64,000 nt of DNA from Tepidicella xavieri (GCF_004363315.1 NZ_SNYL01000001.1:196738-260737), one strand, 5' to 3'. Positions 1 through 8,348 are shown, counted from the first letter of the stretch. Numbers and translations are program-made. Notes: generated by a model not told the origin, from the letters alone.

Positions 1-2
1 CC

Positions 3-299
3 AACCTGTTGCAGGCGGCGGTGGCCACCGATGCGCCCATCTGGCCGGCGGGGGTGGCCTACCTGCATGGCGACGGTCAAGCCCTCCTGGGGCAGGCCCG
101 TCACCATGAGGCCCCGGGCTTCGCGGGCGACACCGCTTTGGTGACCTCGTTGTGGCGCACGGCCTGCGCCACCGATTTGCAAGCCACCGTCCACTGGGGC
201 GAGCCCGACACCGCCCAAGGGCGTGACCGTCGCACCTGGGCCGAAGCCCTGCGCGTGGAAGTGGCGCGACTGGCCGATCAGCCCTTGCTGACCGGCTGA
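3..299 (+). CDS. Lysophospholipid acyltransferase family protein, C-terminal part (partial)
   Basis: The reading frame is open from the left edge to a TGA at 297-299, so only the last 98 residues are seen. The segment NLLQAAVATDAPIWPAGVAY resembles the region after the catalytic motifs in PlsC-type 1-acyl-glycerol-3-phosphate acyltransferases, where a long hydrophobic chain (NLLQAA...) precedes a PV/PAGVAY strand. The HX4D and FPEG-like motifs would lie upstream, outside the window, so the assignment rests on this tail alone. The family transfers an acyl chain to lysophosphatidate or a related lipid at the inner membrane. The following gene is on the same strand after 74 bases. Confidence 0.6.
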   Translation, partial: NLLQAAVATDAPIWPAGVAYLHGDGQALLGQARHHEAPGFAGDTALVTSLWRTACATDLQATVHWGEPDTAQGRDRRTWAEALRVEVARLADQPLLTG

Positions 300-373
300 G
301 CCGTGCAGCCCCACCTGATTTTCCCGACAATTCGTGTGTTGATCGATCGTTCGATGGTCTGGAGGTACACATC

Positions 374-979
374 TTGCCCTTGTCCACACCCGCCCCGCGC
401 CGCCCCATGCACACCCGTCGCGTCGAGTACCGGGGCTATCTTCGCGACGATGGCCTGTGGGACATCGAAGGGGAATTGCACGACAGCAAGCCCCACGCTT
501 TCGAAATTCAAGGGGAAGGCCGCTGGGAGGCGGGTCAGCCGGTGCATCACATGCGCATTCGCGTCACGCTCGATGCCAGTATGGTGGTGCGCGCCATCGA
601 AGCGGTGATGGAGAGCTTTCCGCACGCCCCTTGCCCGCAGGCGCTGGCGCCGATGCAGCGCATGGTGGGCACGCGCATGGGGGCGGGCTGGCGCAAAGCG
701 ATCGAGCAGCACCTGGGCGGCATCCAGGGCTGCACCCATTTGCGGGAGCTGCTCTACAACATGGCCACCGCGGCCTTTCAGACCATGGCCGAAGTCTCTT
801 TCGCGCCGCCGGCCGATGGCCGCCCGCCTGCGCACCTGGGCAAATGCCTGGCGTGGGATTTCGACAGCCCGGTCACCGAAAAGGTCTATCCCATGTTTTT
901 CCGCTGGCGCCCCGAGGCCGCGGGCTCCCCGCGCCGCCCCTGGGAGCAGGCGGCTGATGCGGCCCGCCCGCTGCCTTGA
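374..979 (+). CDS. DUF2889 domain-containing protein
   Basis: A 201-residue protein of the DUF2889 family, whose function is unknown. Family hallmarks are visible: RRVEYRGYLRDDGLWDIEGEL near the N-terminus, GQPVHHMRIRVTLDASM in the middle, and the conserved C-terminal half with CPQALAPMQRMVGTRMGAGW and GCTHLRELL. I chose the TTG start at 374 because a strong GGAGG (361-365) sits 8 bases upstream. An ATG at 407 (MHTRRVEY) is the alternative and would lose 11 residues of low conservation. No signal peptide or membrane segment is evident. It converges with the M20 peptidase gene, 7 bases beyond its stop. Confidence 0.85.
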   Translation: MPLSTPAPRRPMHTRRVEYRGYLRDDGLWDIEGELHDSKPHAFEIQGEGRWEAGQPVHHMRIRVTLDASMVVRAIEAVMESFPHAPCPQALAPMQRMVGTRMGAGWRKAIEQHLGGIQGCTHLRELLYNMATAAFQTMAEVSFAPPADGRPPAHLGKCLAWDFDSPVTEKVYPMFFRWRPEAAGSPRRPWEQAADAARPLP

Positions 980-986
980 AGCCGGC

Positions 987-2237
987 TCAGGCCAGCAAGT
1001 CGTGTAGCGTGCGGGCCAGGACCTGGGTGGCTCGACGCAGGTCTTCCAACACGATGTGCTCATCGGCCCGTTTGGCGTTGGACTCGCGCACGGTGCGTGG
1101 GCCTGCGCCGTAGATCACACCGGGAATGCCGCGTGCCACGTACAGCCGCACGTCGGTGTAAAGCGGTGTGCCCACCGCGGGGATGGGCTCGCCGAACACC
1201 GCTTCGCCGTGCTTTTGAATCGCCTCCACCAGCGGCCGGTTGCCGGGCAGCGGTTGCATGGCGTGGGCCAGCAACAGGCGCTTGATGTCCACCTGCAACT
1301 GCTGGCCGCCCCGCGGCGGGTGGAAGGTGGCGGCCGCTTCGGCCAGCGTCTGGCGCAGCGCGGCTTCCACCTGGGCCGGGTCTTCTTCGGGGATCATGCG
1401 CCGGTCCACCTTGAACACCACCTTGCCGGGCACCACGTTGGTGTTGGTGCCGCCCTGGATCCATCCGATGTTGAGGTAGGGGTGGGTGATGCCTTCGACC
1501 GACGAGCGCACGCGCAGGTACTCGGCGTTGAGCCGGTACAACGCGTTCATCAGGTGTACGGCGCCCTGCAGGGCGTCGGTGCCGCTGTCGGGGATGGCGG
1601 CATGGGCCATGTCGCCGTGGACGGTGACTTCCAGCTGTAGGCAGCCGTTGTGGGCGGTGACGACCTGGTAGCTGAAGCCCGCGGCGATCATCAGGTCGGG
1701 CTTCGTGAGGCCATGCGCCAGCAGCCAGCCGGGGCCGAGTTCACCGCCGAATTCTTCGTCGTAGGTGAAGTGCAGTTCGATGCAGCCCTTGGCCGGGCGG
1801 GCGACCGCTTCCAGGGCCCTGACGGCATGGGTGAAGGTGGCGAAGTCGCTCTTGCTGACGGCCGTGGCGCGGCCGTACATCTTGCCGTCCACCACCTCGC
1901 CGCCATAGGGGTCATGCGTCCAGCCTTCGCCAGGGGGCACCACATCACCATGGGAGTTGAGGGCGATGGTGGGGCCGCCGTCGCCATAGCGCCGACGCAC
2001 GATCAGGTTGGTGATGCTCTGCAGGCCGGCGGCTTGCACCTCGGCCGCTGGCACGGGGTGGGCCTCGACTGCCCAGCCCCAGCCGCGCAGCAGTTCGGCG
2101 GTGCGCTCGGCGTGCGGGGCGTTGTGGCCGGGCGGGGTGTCGGTGGGCACGCGCACCAGCTGCTGCAGAAAGGCCACTTCGTCGTCGAAGTGCTGGTTCA
2201 CCCATTGGTCCAGGGCGGTGTAGGTGGAAAGGCTCAT
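987..2237 (-). CDS. M20 family metallopeptidase / amidohydrolase in the purine-degradation locus
   Basis: A 416-residue zinc-dependent M20 hydrolase of the ArgE/DapE/CPG2 type. Visible metal-site signatures are NSHGDVVPPGEGW (first His/Asp ligands, about residues 92-105), TYDEEFGGE (catalytic Glu and metal Glu, about 160) and the late His in ADEH near the C-terminus; the dimerisation domain lies in between. It is the last gene of a minus-strand run gntR-puuE-uraD/allC, 31 bases after the allC stop. A role in hydrolysing a ureido or N-carbamoyl intermediate of allantoin breakdown is therefore plausible, but the substrate cannot be read from the sequence. A general peptidase or deacylase role is the alternative. 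Confidence 0.8.
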   Translation of the reverse strand: MSLSTYTALDQWVNQHFDDEVAFLQQLVRVPTDTPPGHNAPHAERTAELLRGWGWAVEAHPVPAAEVQAAGLQSITNLIVRRRYGDGGPTIALNSHGDVVPPGEGWTHDPYGGEVVDGKMYGRATAVSKSDFATFTHAVRALEAVARPAKGCIELHFTYDEEFGGELGPGWLLAHGLTKPDLMIAAGFSYQVVTAHNGCLQLEVTVHGDMAHAAIPDSGTDALQGAVHLMNALYRLNAEYLRVRSSVEGITHPYLNIGWIQGGTNTNVVPGKVVFKVDRRMIPEEDPAQVEAALRQTLAEAAATFHPPRGGQQLQVDIKRLLLAHAMQPLPGNRPLVEAIQKHGEAVFGEPIPAVGTPLYTDVRLYVARGIPGVIYGAGPRTVRESNAKRADEHIVLEDLRRATQVLARTLHDLLA

Positions 2238-2268
2238 GCGGGTTTTCAGAAGGCAGAGGGGGAGAAGT

Positions 2269-4047
2269 TCAGCACTCGCTGGCCACTTGTTGCAGCAGGT
2301 GCTGGAAGGCGCGCACGGCCAGTTCCATGTCGTCGCTGGTGGTGGATTCGAGCGGGTTGTGGCTGATGCCGCCGTTTTGTCCGCGCACGAACAGCATGGC
2401 CTGGGGCAGGAGGGTGTTCAGTTTCATGGCGTCGTGGCCGGCGCCGCTGGGCAGCCGGAAGATGGGCAGGCCCAAGGCCTGCACGGCACGCTCCCAGCGC
2501 GCCTGCCAGGCGGGGTCGCTGGGCGCGGCGCTGGCGCGCATGGTTTCTTCCAGGGTGAAGCGCACGCCGCGCCGCTGGGCAATGGCCTGCATTTCGGCGC
2601 GCACGTCGGCCAGCAGCGCGTCGCGCTGGGCGTCAGACGGGGCGCGCAGGTCCAGCGTGAAGGCGCAGCGGCCCGGCACGACGTTGACAGAGCCGTGGGG
2701 CACCTGCAACTGGCCCACCGTGCCCACCGAATCGCCGTCGCGGCGGGCCCGTTGCTCCACGAAGAGCATCAACTCCGCCACGGCGCAGGCGGCGTCGGCG
2801 CGGCGGTCCATGGGCGTGGTGCCGGCATGGCTCGCGGTGCCCACCGCCTCGCCCATCAGCCGCACGCTGCCATTGATGGAGGTAACGACCCCCAGTGGCA
2901 GGTTCATCTCGTTGAGCACTGGGCCTTGCTCGATGTGGACTTCCACAAAGCCCAAGTAATGGGCCGGGTCGCGTTTCAGCGCGGCAATGGCCTCCAGCGT
3001 GCCCGGCAGGCCGGCCGTCTGCATGGCCTGGCGCATCGTCACGCCGTCGGCGTCGGTCTGGTCCAGCCAGGCGGAGTCAAAGCTGCCCACCAGGGCCCCG
3101 GAAGCCAGGAAGGTGGCCTTGTAGCGCTGGCCTTCCTCTTCGGCAAAAGCAACGATTTCGATGCCAAACGGCAGGCGCTGGCCGGCCTGGTGCAGCTCGC
3201 GCACGCCCGCCAGGGGCACGTAGATGCCCAGGCGGCCGTCGTATTTGCCGCCGTTGCGCACGGTGTCGTAGTGGCTGCCGGTGAGCAGGCAGGGGGCGCC
3301 GGGGGTGGCTGCGTGGTAGCGGCCCACCACGTTGCCCACGGCGTCGATGTGCACCTCGTCACAGCCGACTTCGCGCATGGTCTGGGCGATGTGGGCGGCG
3401 CAGGCGCGATGGGCCTCGGTCAGGTAGGTCACGGTCAGCTCGCCGCGCTCGGCGTAGCTCGGTTCGCTGTATTGCGCCAGGTGTTCCTGCCAGTCCCACA
3501 CCAGGTTGCCCAGCGTGGGTTCGGCGCCGAATTTGTCGTTGAGCCGGATTTCCACGATGCGATGGATGTGGCGCAGGCATTCCTGGAATTCGGCATCGGG
3601 GTGGCTGTGCAGGCGGCGCTCGAAGGCCTCGATGATCTGGGTCCGACTCAACCCGGTGCCGCGTGGCCCACGCACCGCCAGGATGAAGGGCCAGCCGAAC
3701 TTGGCGTTGTAGTCGGCGTTGAGCCGCTGGATGCGGGCGAATTCCTCTGGCGTGCAGTGGGTCAGCCCGGCGGTGCGCTGTTCGTGGGTGGATTCGGCGG
3801 TCAGCGCCTGGGCGACCATGGCCTTGCCCGCCAGTTCGGGGTGGGCGCGGATGAGGGCCAGTTGGGCCTCGCGTCCGGCGGCCTCCAGCACGCGCACCAT
3901 GGCCAGCTTGAGTGCGGCCAGGCTGGCAAAGGGGCGTTGGGTCAGTGCTTGCTCGGCGATCCAGGGGGAGTGCTCGTACAGGCCGTCGAGCATGCGCGCG
4001 GCCTCTGGCGCGGGCGCGGCGTTGAGTTGGTCCAGGGTGTAGGGCAT
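2269..4047 (-). CDS. Bifunctional OHCU decarboxylase (UraD) - allantoate amidohydrolase (AllC) fusion
   Basis: One 592-residue frame joins two purine-degradation enzymes. Residues 1 to about 165 are UraD (2-oxo-4-hydroxy-4-carboxy-5-ureidoimidazoline decarboxylase), with the AHPELAGK motif, ES-x-EQ-x-AGL, and LNADYNAKFGWPFILAVRG; this step yields S-allantoin. Residues from about 175 are a peptidase M20-like allantoate amidohydrolase, with TGSHYDTVRNGGKYDGRLG, FAEEEGQRYK, VEVHIEQGP, SHAGTTPMDRR and the C-terminal SGAGHDAM and GGISHNPLE metal or substrate motifs. The ATG at 4047 gives MPYTLDQLN, a normal UraD N-terminus; the open frame continues upstream only as shadow of puuE. It lies 11 bases downstream of puuE, so the two are probably cotranscribed. 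With PuuE it covers three successive steps of the pathway. Similar fusions are known in some Burkholderiales. Confidence 0.93.
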   Translation of the reverse strand: MPYTLDQLNAAPAPEAARMLDGLYEHSPWIAEQALTQRPFASLAALKLAMVRVLEAAGREAQLALIRAHPELAGKAMVAQALTAESTHEQRTAGLTHCTPEEFARIQRLNADYNAKFGWPFILAVRGPRGTGLSRTQIIEAFERRLHSHPDAEFQECLRHIHRIVEIRLNDKFGAEPTLGNLVWDWQEHLAQYSEPSYAERGELTVTYLTEAHRACAAHIAQTMREVGCDEVHIDAVGNVVGRYHAATPGAPCLLTGSHYDTVRNGGKYDGRLGIYVPLAGVRELHQAGQRLPFGIEIVAFAEEEGQRYKATFLASGALVGSFDSAWLDQTDADGVTMRQAMQTAGLPGTLEAIAALKRDPAHYLGFVEVHIEQGPVLNEMNLPLGVVTSINGSVRLMGEAVGTASHAGTTPMDRRADAACAVAELMLFVEQRARRDGDSVGTVGQLQVPHGSVNVVPGRCAFTLDLRAPSDAQRDALLADVRAEMQAIAQRRGVRFTLEETMRASAAPSDPAWQARWERAVQALGLPIFRLPSGAGHDAMKLNTLLPQAMLFVRGQNGGISHNPLESTTSDDMELAVRAFQHLLQQVASEC

Positions 4048-4058
4048 GGCGCGGTCTT

Positions 4059-5030
4059 TCAGGCCGGGCAGGGGTGGGTGGCGCGCCAGTGGCGGGCGAT
4101 GTCGATGCGGCGGGCGATCCACACGCCTTCGTGGCGCTGGATGTGGTCCAGGAAGCGTTGCAGGGCGGTGATGCGGCCAGGCCGCCCCAGCAGGCGGCAG
4201 TGCATGCCGATGCTCATCATTTTCGGGCGGTCCAGTCCAGCGGGATCGCCCTCGGCGTACAGCACGTCGAACGTGTCTCGCATGTACTGGAAAAATGGGT
4301 CGGCATGCGAATAGCCCTGTGGCAGCGCGAAGCGCATGTCGTTGCAGTCCAGCGTGTAGGGCACGATGAGCTGGTGCACGTCGGTGCCGTCGGTCCGGCG
4401 CACCTTCATCCAGAAGGGCAAGTCGTCGCCGTAGTAGTCGCTGTCGTAGTCGAAGTGGCCGAAGTCGGCCACCAGGCGGCGGGTGTTGGGGCTGTCGCGC
4501 CCGGTGTACCAGCCGGCGCCGTGCAGCCGGCGCGGGCCGTCGAGCCGTTCGCCGGTCAGGTCGGCGATGATTTGCATGGCCTGTGCCATGTGCTCGCGCT
4601 CCAGCTCTTCCGGCAGGTTCTGGTAGTGAATCCACTTCAGGCCGTGGCAGGCGATCTCATGGCCCCCTTCGACGAACGCCGCCGTCACGTCGGGCGAACG
4701 CTGCAGCGCGGTGGACACGCCGAACACGGTCAGCGGCAGGCCGCGCCGCTCGAATTCGCGCAGCAGCCGCCACACGCCCTGGCGCGAGCCGTATTCGTAG
4801 ATGCCTTCCATGCTGATGTGCCGGGCCGGGAAGGCGGCTGGGTTGAACATTTCGCTGAGGAAGGTTTCGCTGGCCGCGTCGCCGTGCAGCACGCAGTTTT
4901 CGCCGCCTTCTTCGTAGTTGAGCACGAATTGCACGGCGATGCGGGCGCCGCCGGGCCAGCGGGCGTGCGGCGGGTTGCGGCCATAGCCGGCCAGGTCGCG
5001 CGGGTAGGGGGCGGTGCTGTCGTAAATCAT
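4059..5030 (-). CDS. puuE: Allantoinase PuuE
   Basis: A 323-residue protein of the polysaccharide-deacetylase-like allantoinase family, which opens the hydantoin ring of allantoin to allantoate. It is not related to metal-dependent AllB allantoinases. Characteristic features are YPRDLAGYGRNPPHARWPGG at the N-terminus, VQFVLNYEEGGENCVLHGD, EYGSRQGVWRLL, HEIACHGLKWIHYQN, GWYTGRDSPNTRRLV and FDYDSDYYGDDLPFW, all typical of PuuE. The ATG overlaps the stop of the upstream GntR regulator by 4 bases (ATGA at 5027-5030), which implies translational coupling. The next gene is the UraD-AllC fusion, which takes the product onward. Confidence 0.95.
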   Translation of the reverse strand: MIYDSTAPYPRDLAGYGRNPPHARWPGGARIAVQFVLNYEEGGENCVLHGDAASETFLSEMFNPAAFPARHISMEGIYEYGSRQGVWRLLREFERRGLPLTVFGVSTALQRSPDVTAAFVEGGHEIACHGLKWIHYQNLPEELEREHMAQAMQIIADLTGERLDGPRRLHGAGWYTGRDSPNTRRLVADFGHFDYDSDYYGDDLPFWMKVRRTDGTDVHQLIVPYTLDCNDMRFALPQGYSHADPFFQYMRDTFDVLYAEGDPAGLDRPKMMSIGMHCRLLGRPGRITALQRFLDHIQRHEGVWIARRIDIARHWRATHPCPA

Positions 5031-5698
5031 GGGGCGGAGAGCGCCATCGAGATGTCGCTGGTGGGCAGTTGGCGGTCGAAGGTGAGATTGGCCATGACGT
5101 TGCGCAGATGCTCGTCCATGAGTCGGGCGGCCAGTTCTTCGTCCTTCGCGGCCAGGGCTTTGACGATGTGGGCGTGCTCGTCGTTGGAATGCTCGGCCGC
5201 GTGCGTGCTCTGGTACATGAGCGTGATCAGGGCACAGCGCGAGATCAGGTCGCGCAGCAGCTCGGCCAGTACCTGGTTGCCCATGAGTTCGGCCATGCGC
5301 ACGTGGAAGTCACCCAGCAGCTCGGTGCGGCCCGGCACGTCGTTGCTGTCTACCGCCTTGCGCTCCTCGGCCACATGGGCGCGCAGGGCGCGGATCTTGG
5401 CTGGGGTGGCTTGTCGCGCGAAAGCGCGAGTCATCTCCATTTCGAGCATGCGCCGCACCTCGAACACCTGCTGCGCTTCCTGCACCGACGGCGTGGCCAC
5501 GAAAGCGCCCCGCGAGGGCTCCATCTTGATGAGCCGGTGCTGCGAGAGCTGGAACAGCGCCTGCCGCACCAGCGTGCGCGAGACGCCAAAATGGTCAGCG
5601 AGCTTTTGCTCCGCGAGCTTGGTGCCGGGGTTGAGCCGATGCTCCACAATGGCACGGGTCAACGACTCGACGATGTGCGCGGTGCTCGAAGATTCCAT
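5027..5698 (-). CDS. GntR-family (FCD) transcriptional regulator of purine catabolism
   Basis: A 223-residue regulator with an N-terminal winged-helix GntR domain (residues about 5-70, with LAEQKLADHFGVSRTLVRQAL as the helix-turn-helix) and a C-terminal FCD all-helical effector domain. The ATG at 5698 gives MESSSTAH; longer frames upstream read through the promoter region and are not credible. It heads the minus-strand run gntR-puuE-uraD/allC-M20 and is divergent from uraH. A perfect 16-bp palindrome (5724-5739) lies 25 bases before its start, and a close copy lies upstream of puuD. Autoregulation and control of both arms are therefore inferred. The ligand is probably urate or a ring-opened product, but nothing in the sequence identifies it. 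Confidence 0.9.
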   Translation of the reverse strand: MESSSTAHIVESLTRAIVEHRLNPGTKLAEQKLADHFGVSRTLVRQALFQLSQHRLIKMEPSRGAFVATPSVQEAQQVFEVRRMLEMEMTRAFARQATPAKIRALRAHVAEERKAVDSNDVPGRTELLGDFHVRMAELMGNQVLAELLRDLISRCALITLMYQSTHAAEHSNDEHAHIVKALAAKDEELAARLMDEHLRNVMANLTFDRQLPTSDISMALSAP

Positions 5699-5723
5699 GG
5701 GCGCATGATATCCAGAAAAACAA

Positions 5724-5739
5724 AAAGTGTATACACTTT
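5724..5739. promoter_or_regulatory. Putative GntR operator, copy 1 (gntR/uraH divergent region)
   Basis: The 16-base AAAGTGTATACACTTT is a perfect palindrome in the 96-base gap between gntR (minus) and uraH (plus). Its TGTATACA core recurs upstream of puuD. A perfect dyad with a TGTATACA core fits binding by a GntR/FCD dimer, and the location would let it control both directions. The regulator-site link is inference from proximity and repetition. Confidence 0.75.
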
Positions 5740-5794
5740 CAGTCGACCACGCCGTGCCTGGCATGGTCGGATCGTTCCACCACGGGAGTTTTTC

Positions 5795-6148
5795 ATGGGC
5801 TTGAGCACACATGTTCTGGACACGATGCATGGCTGTCCGGCCGCCGGCATGCAGGTGGCGCTGTACAGCACGGATGGTGGGCAGGCCACGCTGCTCAGGC
5901 GCCTGACCCTCGATGCCGACGGCCGCAATCCCGACGGACCGCTGCTCGACCACGCTGCGCTGCGGGTGGGCACCTATCGGCTGGTGTTCGACGTCAAGGC
6001 GTATTTCGCCGCGCGTGGCGTGGCCTTGCCGGAGCCGGCCTTTCTCGACCAGGTGACGCTGGACTTCGGCGTGGCCGATGCCTCCGCGCACTATCACGTG
6101 CCGTTGTTGGTCAGTCCCTGGAGTTACTCGACCTACCGTGGCAGTTGA
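5795..6148 (+). CDS. uraH: 5-hydroxyisourate hydrolase (transthyretin-like)
   Basis: A 117-residue HIU hydrolase that opens 5-hydroxyisourate, the urate oxidase product, to OHCU. The N-terminal LSTHVLDTMHGCPAAGMQV and the exact C-terminal tetrapeptide YRGS are the diagnostic signatures of this transthyretin-related family. The ATG at 5795 is preceded by GGGAG (5784-5788), 6 bases away. It is divergent from gntR with the perfect palindrome between them, and overlaps the next gene, xdhC, by 11 bases. Its product feeds the UraD half of the fused enzyme encoded divergently. Confidence 0.95.
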   Translation: MGLSTHVLDTMHGCPAAGMQVALYSTDGGQATLLRRLTLDADGRNPDGPLLDHAALRVGTYRLVFDVKAYFAARGVALPEPAFLDQVTLDFGVADASAHYHVPLLVSPWSYSTYRGS

Positions 6149-6980
6149 GCCGCAGCCCTTGGTCGGTGGCGATTTGCCTGCCGTGCTCCACCGGCTGGAG
6201 GCCGGGGAGACGGCGGTGCTGGTGGCCGTGGCGCAGACCCAGGGCTCGGCGCCGCGCGAGCGTGGCGCCTGGATGGCCGTGTTCGCCCACGACGCCTGGG
6301 GCACGATCGGCGGCGGCCAGCTCGAATGGCAGGCGATGGCCGTGGCGCGCCGCCTGCTGGCCGATCCGTGCGCTGCCATGACCGAATGGCGGTGCCCGGT
6401 GGGGCCGAGCCTGGGCCAATGCTGTGGCGGTGTGGTGCACCTGCGGGCGTGGCGGGTCGGCGCCGCCGACGTGTCGTCGCTGCGTGCCCTGTGGCAGCCG
6501 GCGCTTTTGCCGCTGGCCTTGTTTGGCGGAGGGCACGTTGGTCGCGCCTTGGTGCGGGCGCTGGTGCCGTTGCCGTTTGCCGTGCGCTGGATCGACAGCC
6601 GCGATGGCATATTTCCGGCCGATGTGCCGCCACAGGTCCAGGTGGAGCATTCCGAGCCGGTGCAGCGCGCCGTCGCCGACTTGCCCCCCGGCAGTCGCGT
6701 ATTGGTGATGAGCTTCAGCCATGCTGAAGATCTGGACATCGTGGCCGCTTGTCTGGAGCGCTGCCGGCGCCAGGACGATCTGCCCTTCATCGGTCTGATC
6801 GGCTCGCGCACCAAATGGGCGGCCTTTCGGCACCGTCTGGAGGCGCGAGGCTTTGGCCCAGCCGAGCTGGACCGCGTCACCTGCCCCATCGGGCTGCCGG
6901 GCATCCGGGGCAAGGAGCCTGCCGTGATCGCGGCCAGTGTGGTGGCGCAATTGTTGCTTGATGTCTCAGGCACGCGGTGA
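6138..6980 (+). CDS. xdhC: Xanthine dehydrogenase accessory protein XdhC
   Basis: XdhC binds molybdenum cofactor, promotes its sulfuration and delivers it to xanthine dehydrogenase. The 280-residue product shows the N-terminal XdhC/CoxI domain with TQGSAPRERGAWM and IGGGQLEW, the SLGQCCGG Cys pair that is conserved in XdhC, and a C-terminal Rossmann-type domain with ALFGGGHVGRALVRAL, VMSFSHAEDLDI and GLIGSRTKW. I chose GTG at 6138, which overlaps uraH by 11 bases; an ATG at 6078 would overlap by 71 bases and adds residues unlike the family. The xdhAB structural genes are not in the window. Confidence 0.9.
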   Translation: MAVEPQPLVGGDLPAVLHRLEAGETAVLVAVAQTQGSAPRERGAWMAVFAHDAWGTIGGGQLEWQAMAVARRLLADPCAAMTEWRCPVGPSLGQCCGGVVHLRAWRVGAADVSSLRALWQPALLPLALFGGGHVGRALVRALVPLPFAVRWIDSRDGIFPADVPPQVQVEHSEPVQRAVADLPPGSRVLVMSFSHAEDLDIVAACLERCRRQDDLPFIGLIGSRTKWAAFRHRLEARGFGPAELDRVTCPIGLPGIRGKEPAVIAASVVAQLLLDVSGTR

Positions 6981-7007
6981 GAGGCGGTGGCTGGTGCAGT
7001 CCACCGA

Positions 7008-7021
7008 AACTGTATACACTT
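7008..7021. promoter_or_regulatory. Putative GntR operator, copy 2 (upstream of puuD)
   Basis: AACTGTATACACTT matches the copy at 5724-5739 except for one base in the left arm, keeping the TGTATACA core. It lies between the xdhC stop (6980) and the puuD start (7139). It suggests that puuD has its own promoter under the same regulator. Confidence 0.65.
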
Positions 7022-7138
7022 CGTGCTCCGTGGTCGCCGCGGCGCCTGTGTGTGACGCGACCGTTCGGGGTTCACAGCGCCCGCAGTGGTGAACCCGTGC
7101 TTCACAAGCCGGTGCGTCCGGCGTTTTGGCAAGCCACC

Positions 7139-8338
7139 ATGGAAACGTATCTGCTGGATTGGGCCAATCTGCTGTTGCGATGGCTGCACGTCATCGTGGC
7201 CATCGCGTGGATCGGCTCCTCGTTCTATTTCGTGTTTCTCGACAGCAGCCTCACCCCGCCGCAGGATGAAGCGCTGAAGAAAGAGGGCGTCAGCGGCGAG
7301 TTGTGGGCCGTTCATGGAGGCGGCTTCTATCACCCGGTCAAGTACAACGTGGCGCCGCCCCGGCTGCCGGATCATCTGCATTGGTTCTACTGGGAGAGCT
7401 ATTCCACCTGGCTCAGCGGCTTTGCGTTGTTCGCCATTTCGTATTTGTGGAGTCCGAGCGTCTATCTGATCGACCCCCATGTCATGGACTGGTCGCCGGC
7501 GGCGGCCATCGCCACGGCGCTGGCGTTTCTGGTGGTGTTTTGGTTCCTCTACGACGCGATTTGCCGCACTTTGGGGCAAACCGCCCATGGCGATGCCAAG
7601 GTGGGCCTGCTCGTGCTGCTGCTGGTGTGCGTGGCCTCCTACGCGGCCACGCAGCTGTTCGCCGGCCGGGCGGCTTTCCTGCTGGTGGGGGCCATGCTGG
7701 CCACGGCCATGAGCGCCAATGTGTTTTTCTGGATCATTCCGGGCCAGCGCAAGGTGGTGGCGGCGCTCAAGGCTGGCCAGCCGGTGGACCCGATCCATGG
7801 CAAGCGCGGCAAGCAGCGCAGCGTGCACAACACCTATTTCACGCTGCCGGTGTTGTTTGCCATGTTGAGCAACCACTACAGCTTCGTCTACAGCCACGCG
7901 TACAACTGGGTGGCGTTGATCGCCATCATGTTCGCCGGCGCGGCCATTCGCCAGTTTTTCGTCATGCGCCATGGCTGGAAGCTGGGGCGCAACGCCCACC
8001 CCTGGCCGTATGCCGCGGTGGGCGTGGCGGTGCTGCTGGCGCTCATCGCCTGGATGCGGCCGGCCGCGGTCGAGCCGGTCGAATTGCCGGCCCAGGTCGG
8101 CATGGCGCAGGTCCAGCCGGTGATCGAGCAGCGATGCGTCATGTGCCACGGCGCGGCCCTGGCCTCGAAAAACGTGCGGCTGGACACGCCGTTGGCCATC
8201 CAGCAGCAGGCGTTGACCGTGTACCAGCAGACGGTGGTGACCCGCCAGATGCCGCTGAACAACGCCACGGGCATGACGGAGGCGGAGCGGGCGCTGATCG
8301 CACAGTGGTTCCGCGCCGGCGCCCCGCTGGAGCCTTGA
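7139..8338 (+). CDS. puuD: Membrane urate oxidase (urate hydroxylase) PuuD with C-terminal cytochrome c domain
   Basis: A 399-residue integral membrane protein that oxidises urate to 5-hydroxyisourate and hands electrons to a cytochrome c rather than directly to oxygen. The N-terminal part has about eight hydrophobic helices, beginning WANLLLRWLHVIVAIAWIGS, with conserved WxVHGGGFYHPVKYN and LPDHLHWFYWESYSTW. The C-terminal extension carries one heme c motif CVMCH at about residues 333-337 and a candidate Met ligand in RQMP about 35 residues later. The ATG at 7139 (METYLLDWAN) is chosen because upstream codons read through the promoter and operator. It supplies the substrate for UraH encoded just upstream. 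Confidence 0.92.
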   Translation: METYLLDWANLLLRWLHVIVAIAWIGSSFYFVFLDSSLTPPQDEALKKEGVSGELWAVHGGGFYHPVKYNVAPPRLPDHLHWFYWESYSTWLSGFALFAISYLWSPSVYLIDPHVMDWSPAAAIATALAFLVVFWFLYDAICRTLGQTAHGDAKVGLLVLLLVCVASYAATQLFAGRAAFLLVGAMLATAMSANVFFWIIPGQRKVVAALKAGQPVDPIHGKRGKQRSVHNTYFTLPVLFAMLSNHYSFVYSHAYNWVALIAIMFAGAAIRQFFVMRHGWKLGRNAHPWPYAAVGVAVLLALIAWMRPAAVEPVELPAQVGMAQVQPVIEQRCVMCHGAALASKNVRLDTPLAIQQQALTVYQQTVVTRQMPLNNATGMTEAERALIAQWFRAGAPLEP

Positions 8339-8348
8339 GCGGCGCTGC

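Noticed and set aside
5027..8149. A 1040-codon open frame on the minus strand spanning the whole urate locus
   Set aside because: Only its last 224 codons are the GntR regulator. The rest is antisense to uraH, xdhC and puuD, with Arg/His/Gln-rich composition typical of GC-rich shadow frames.
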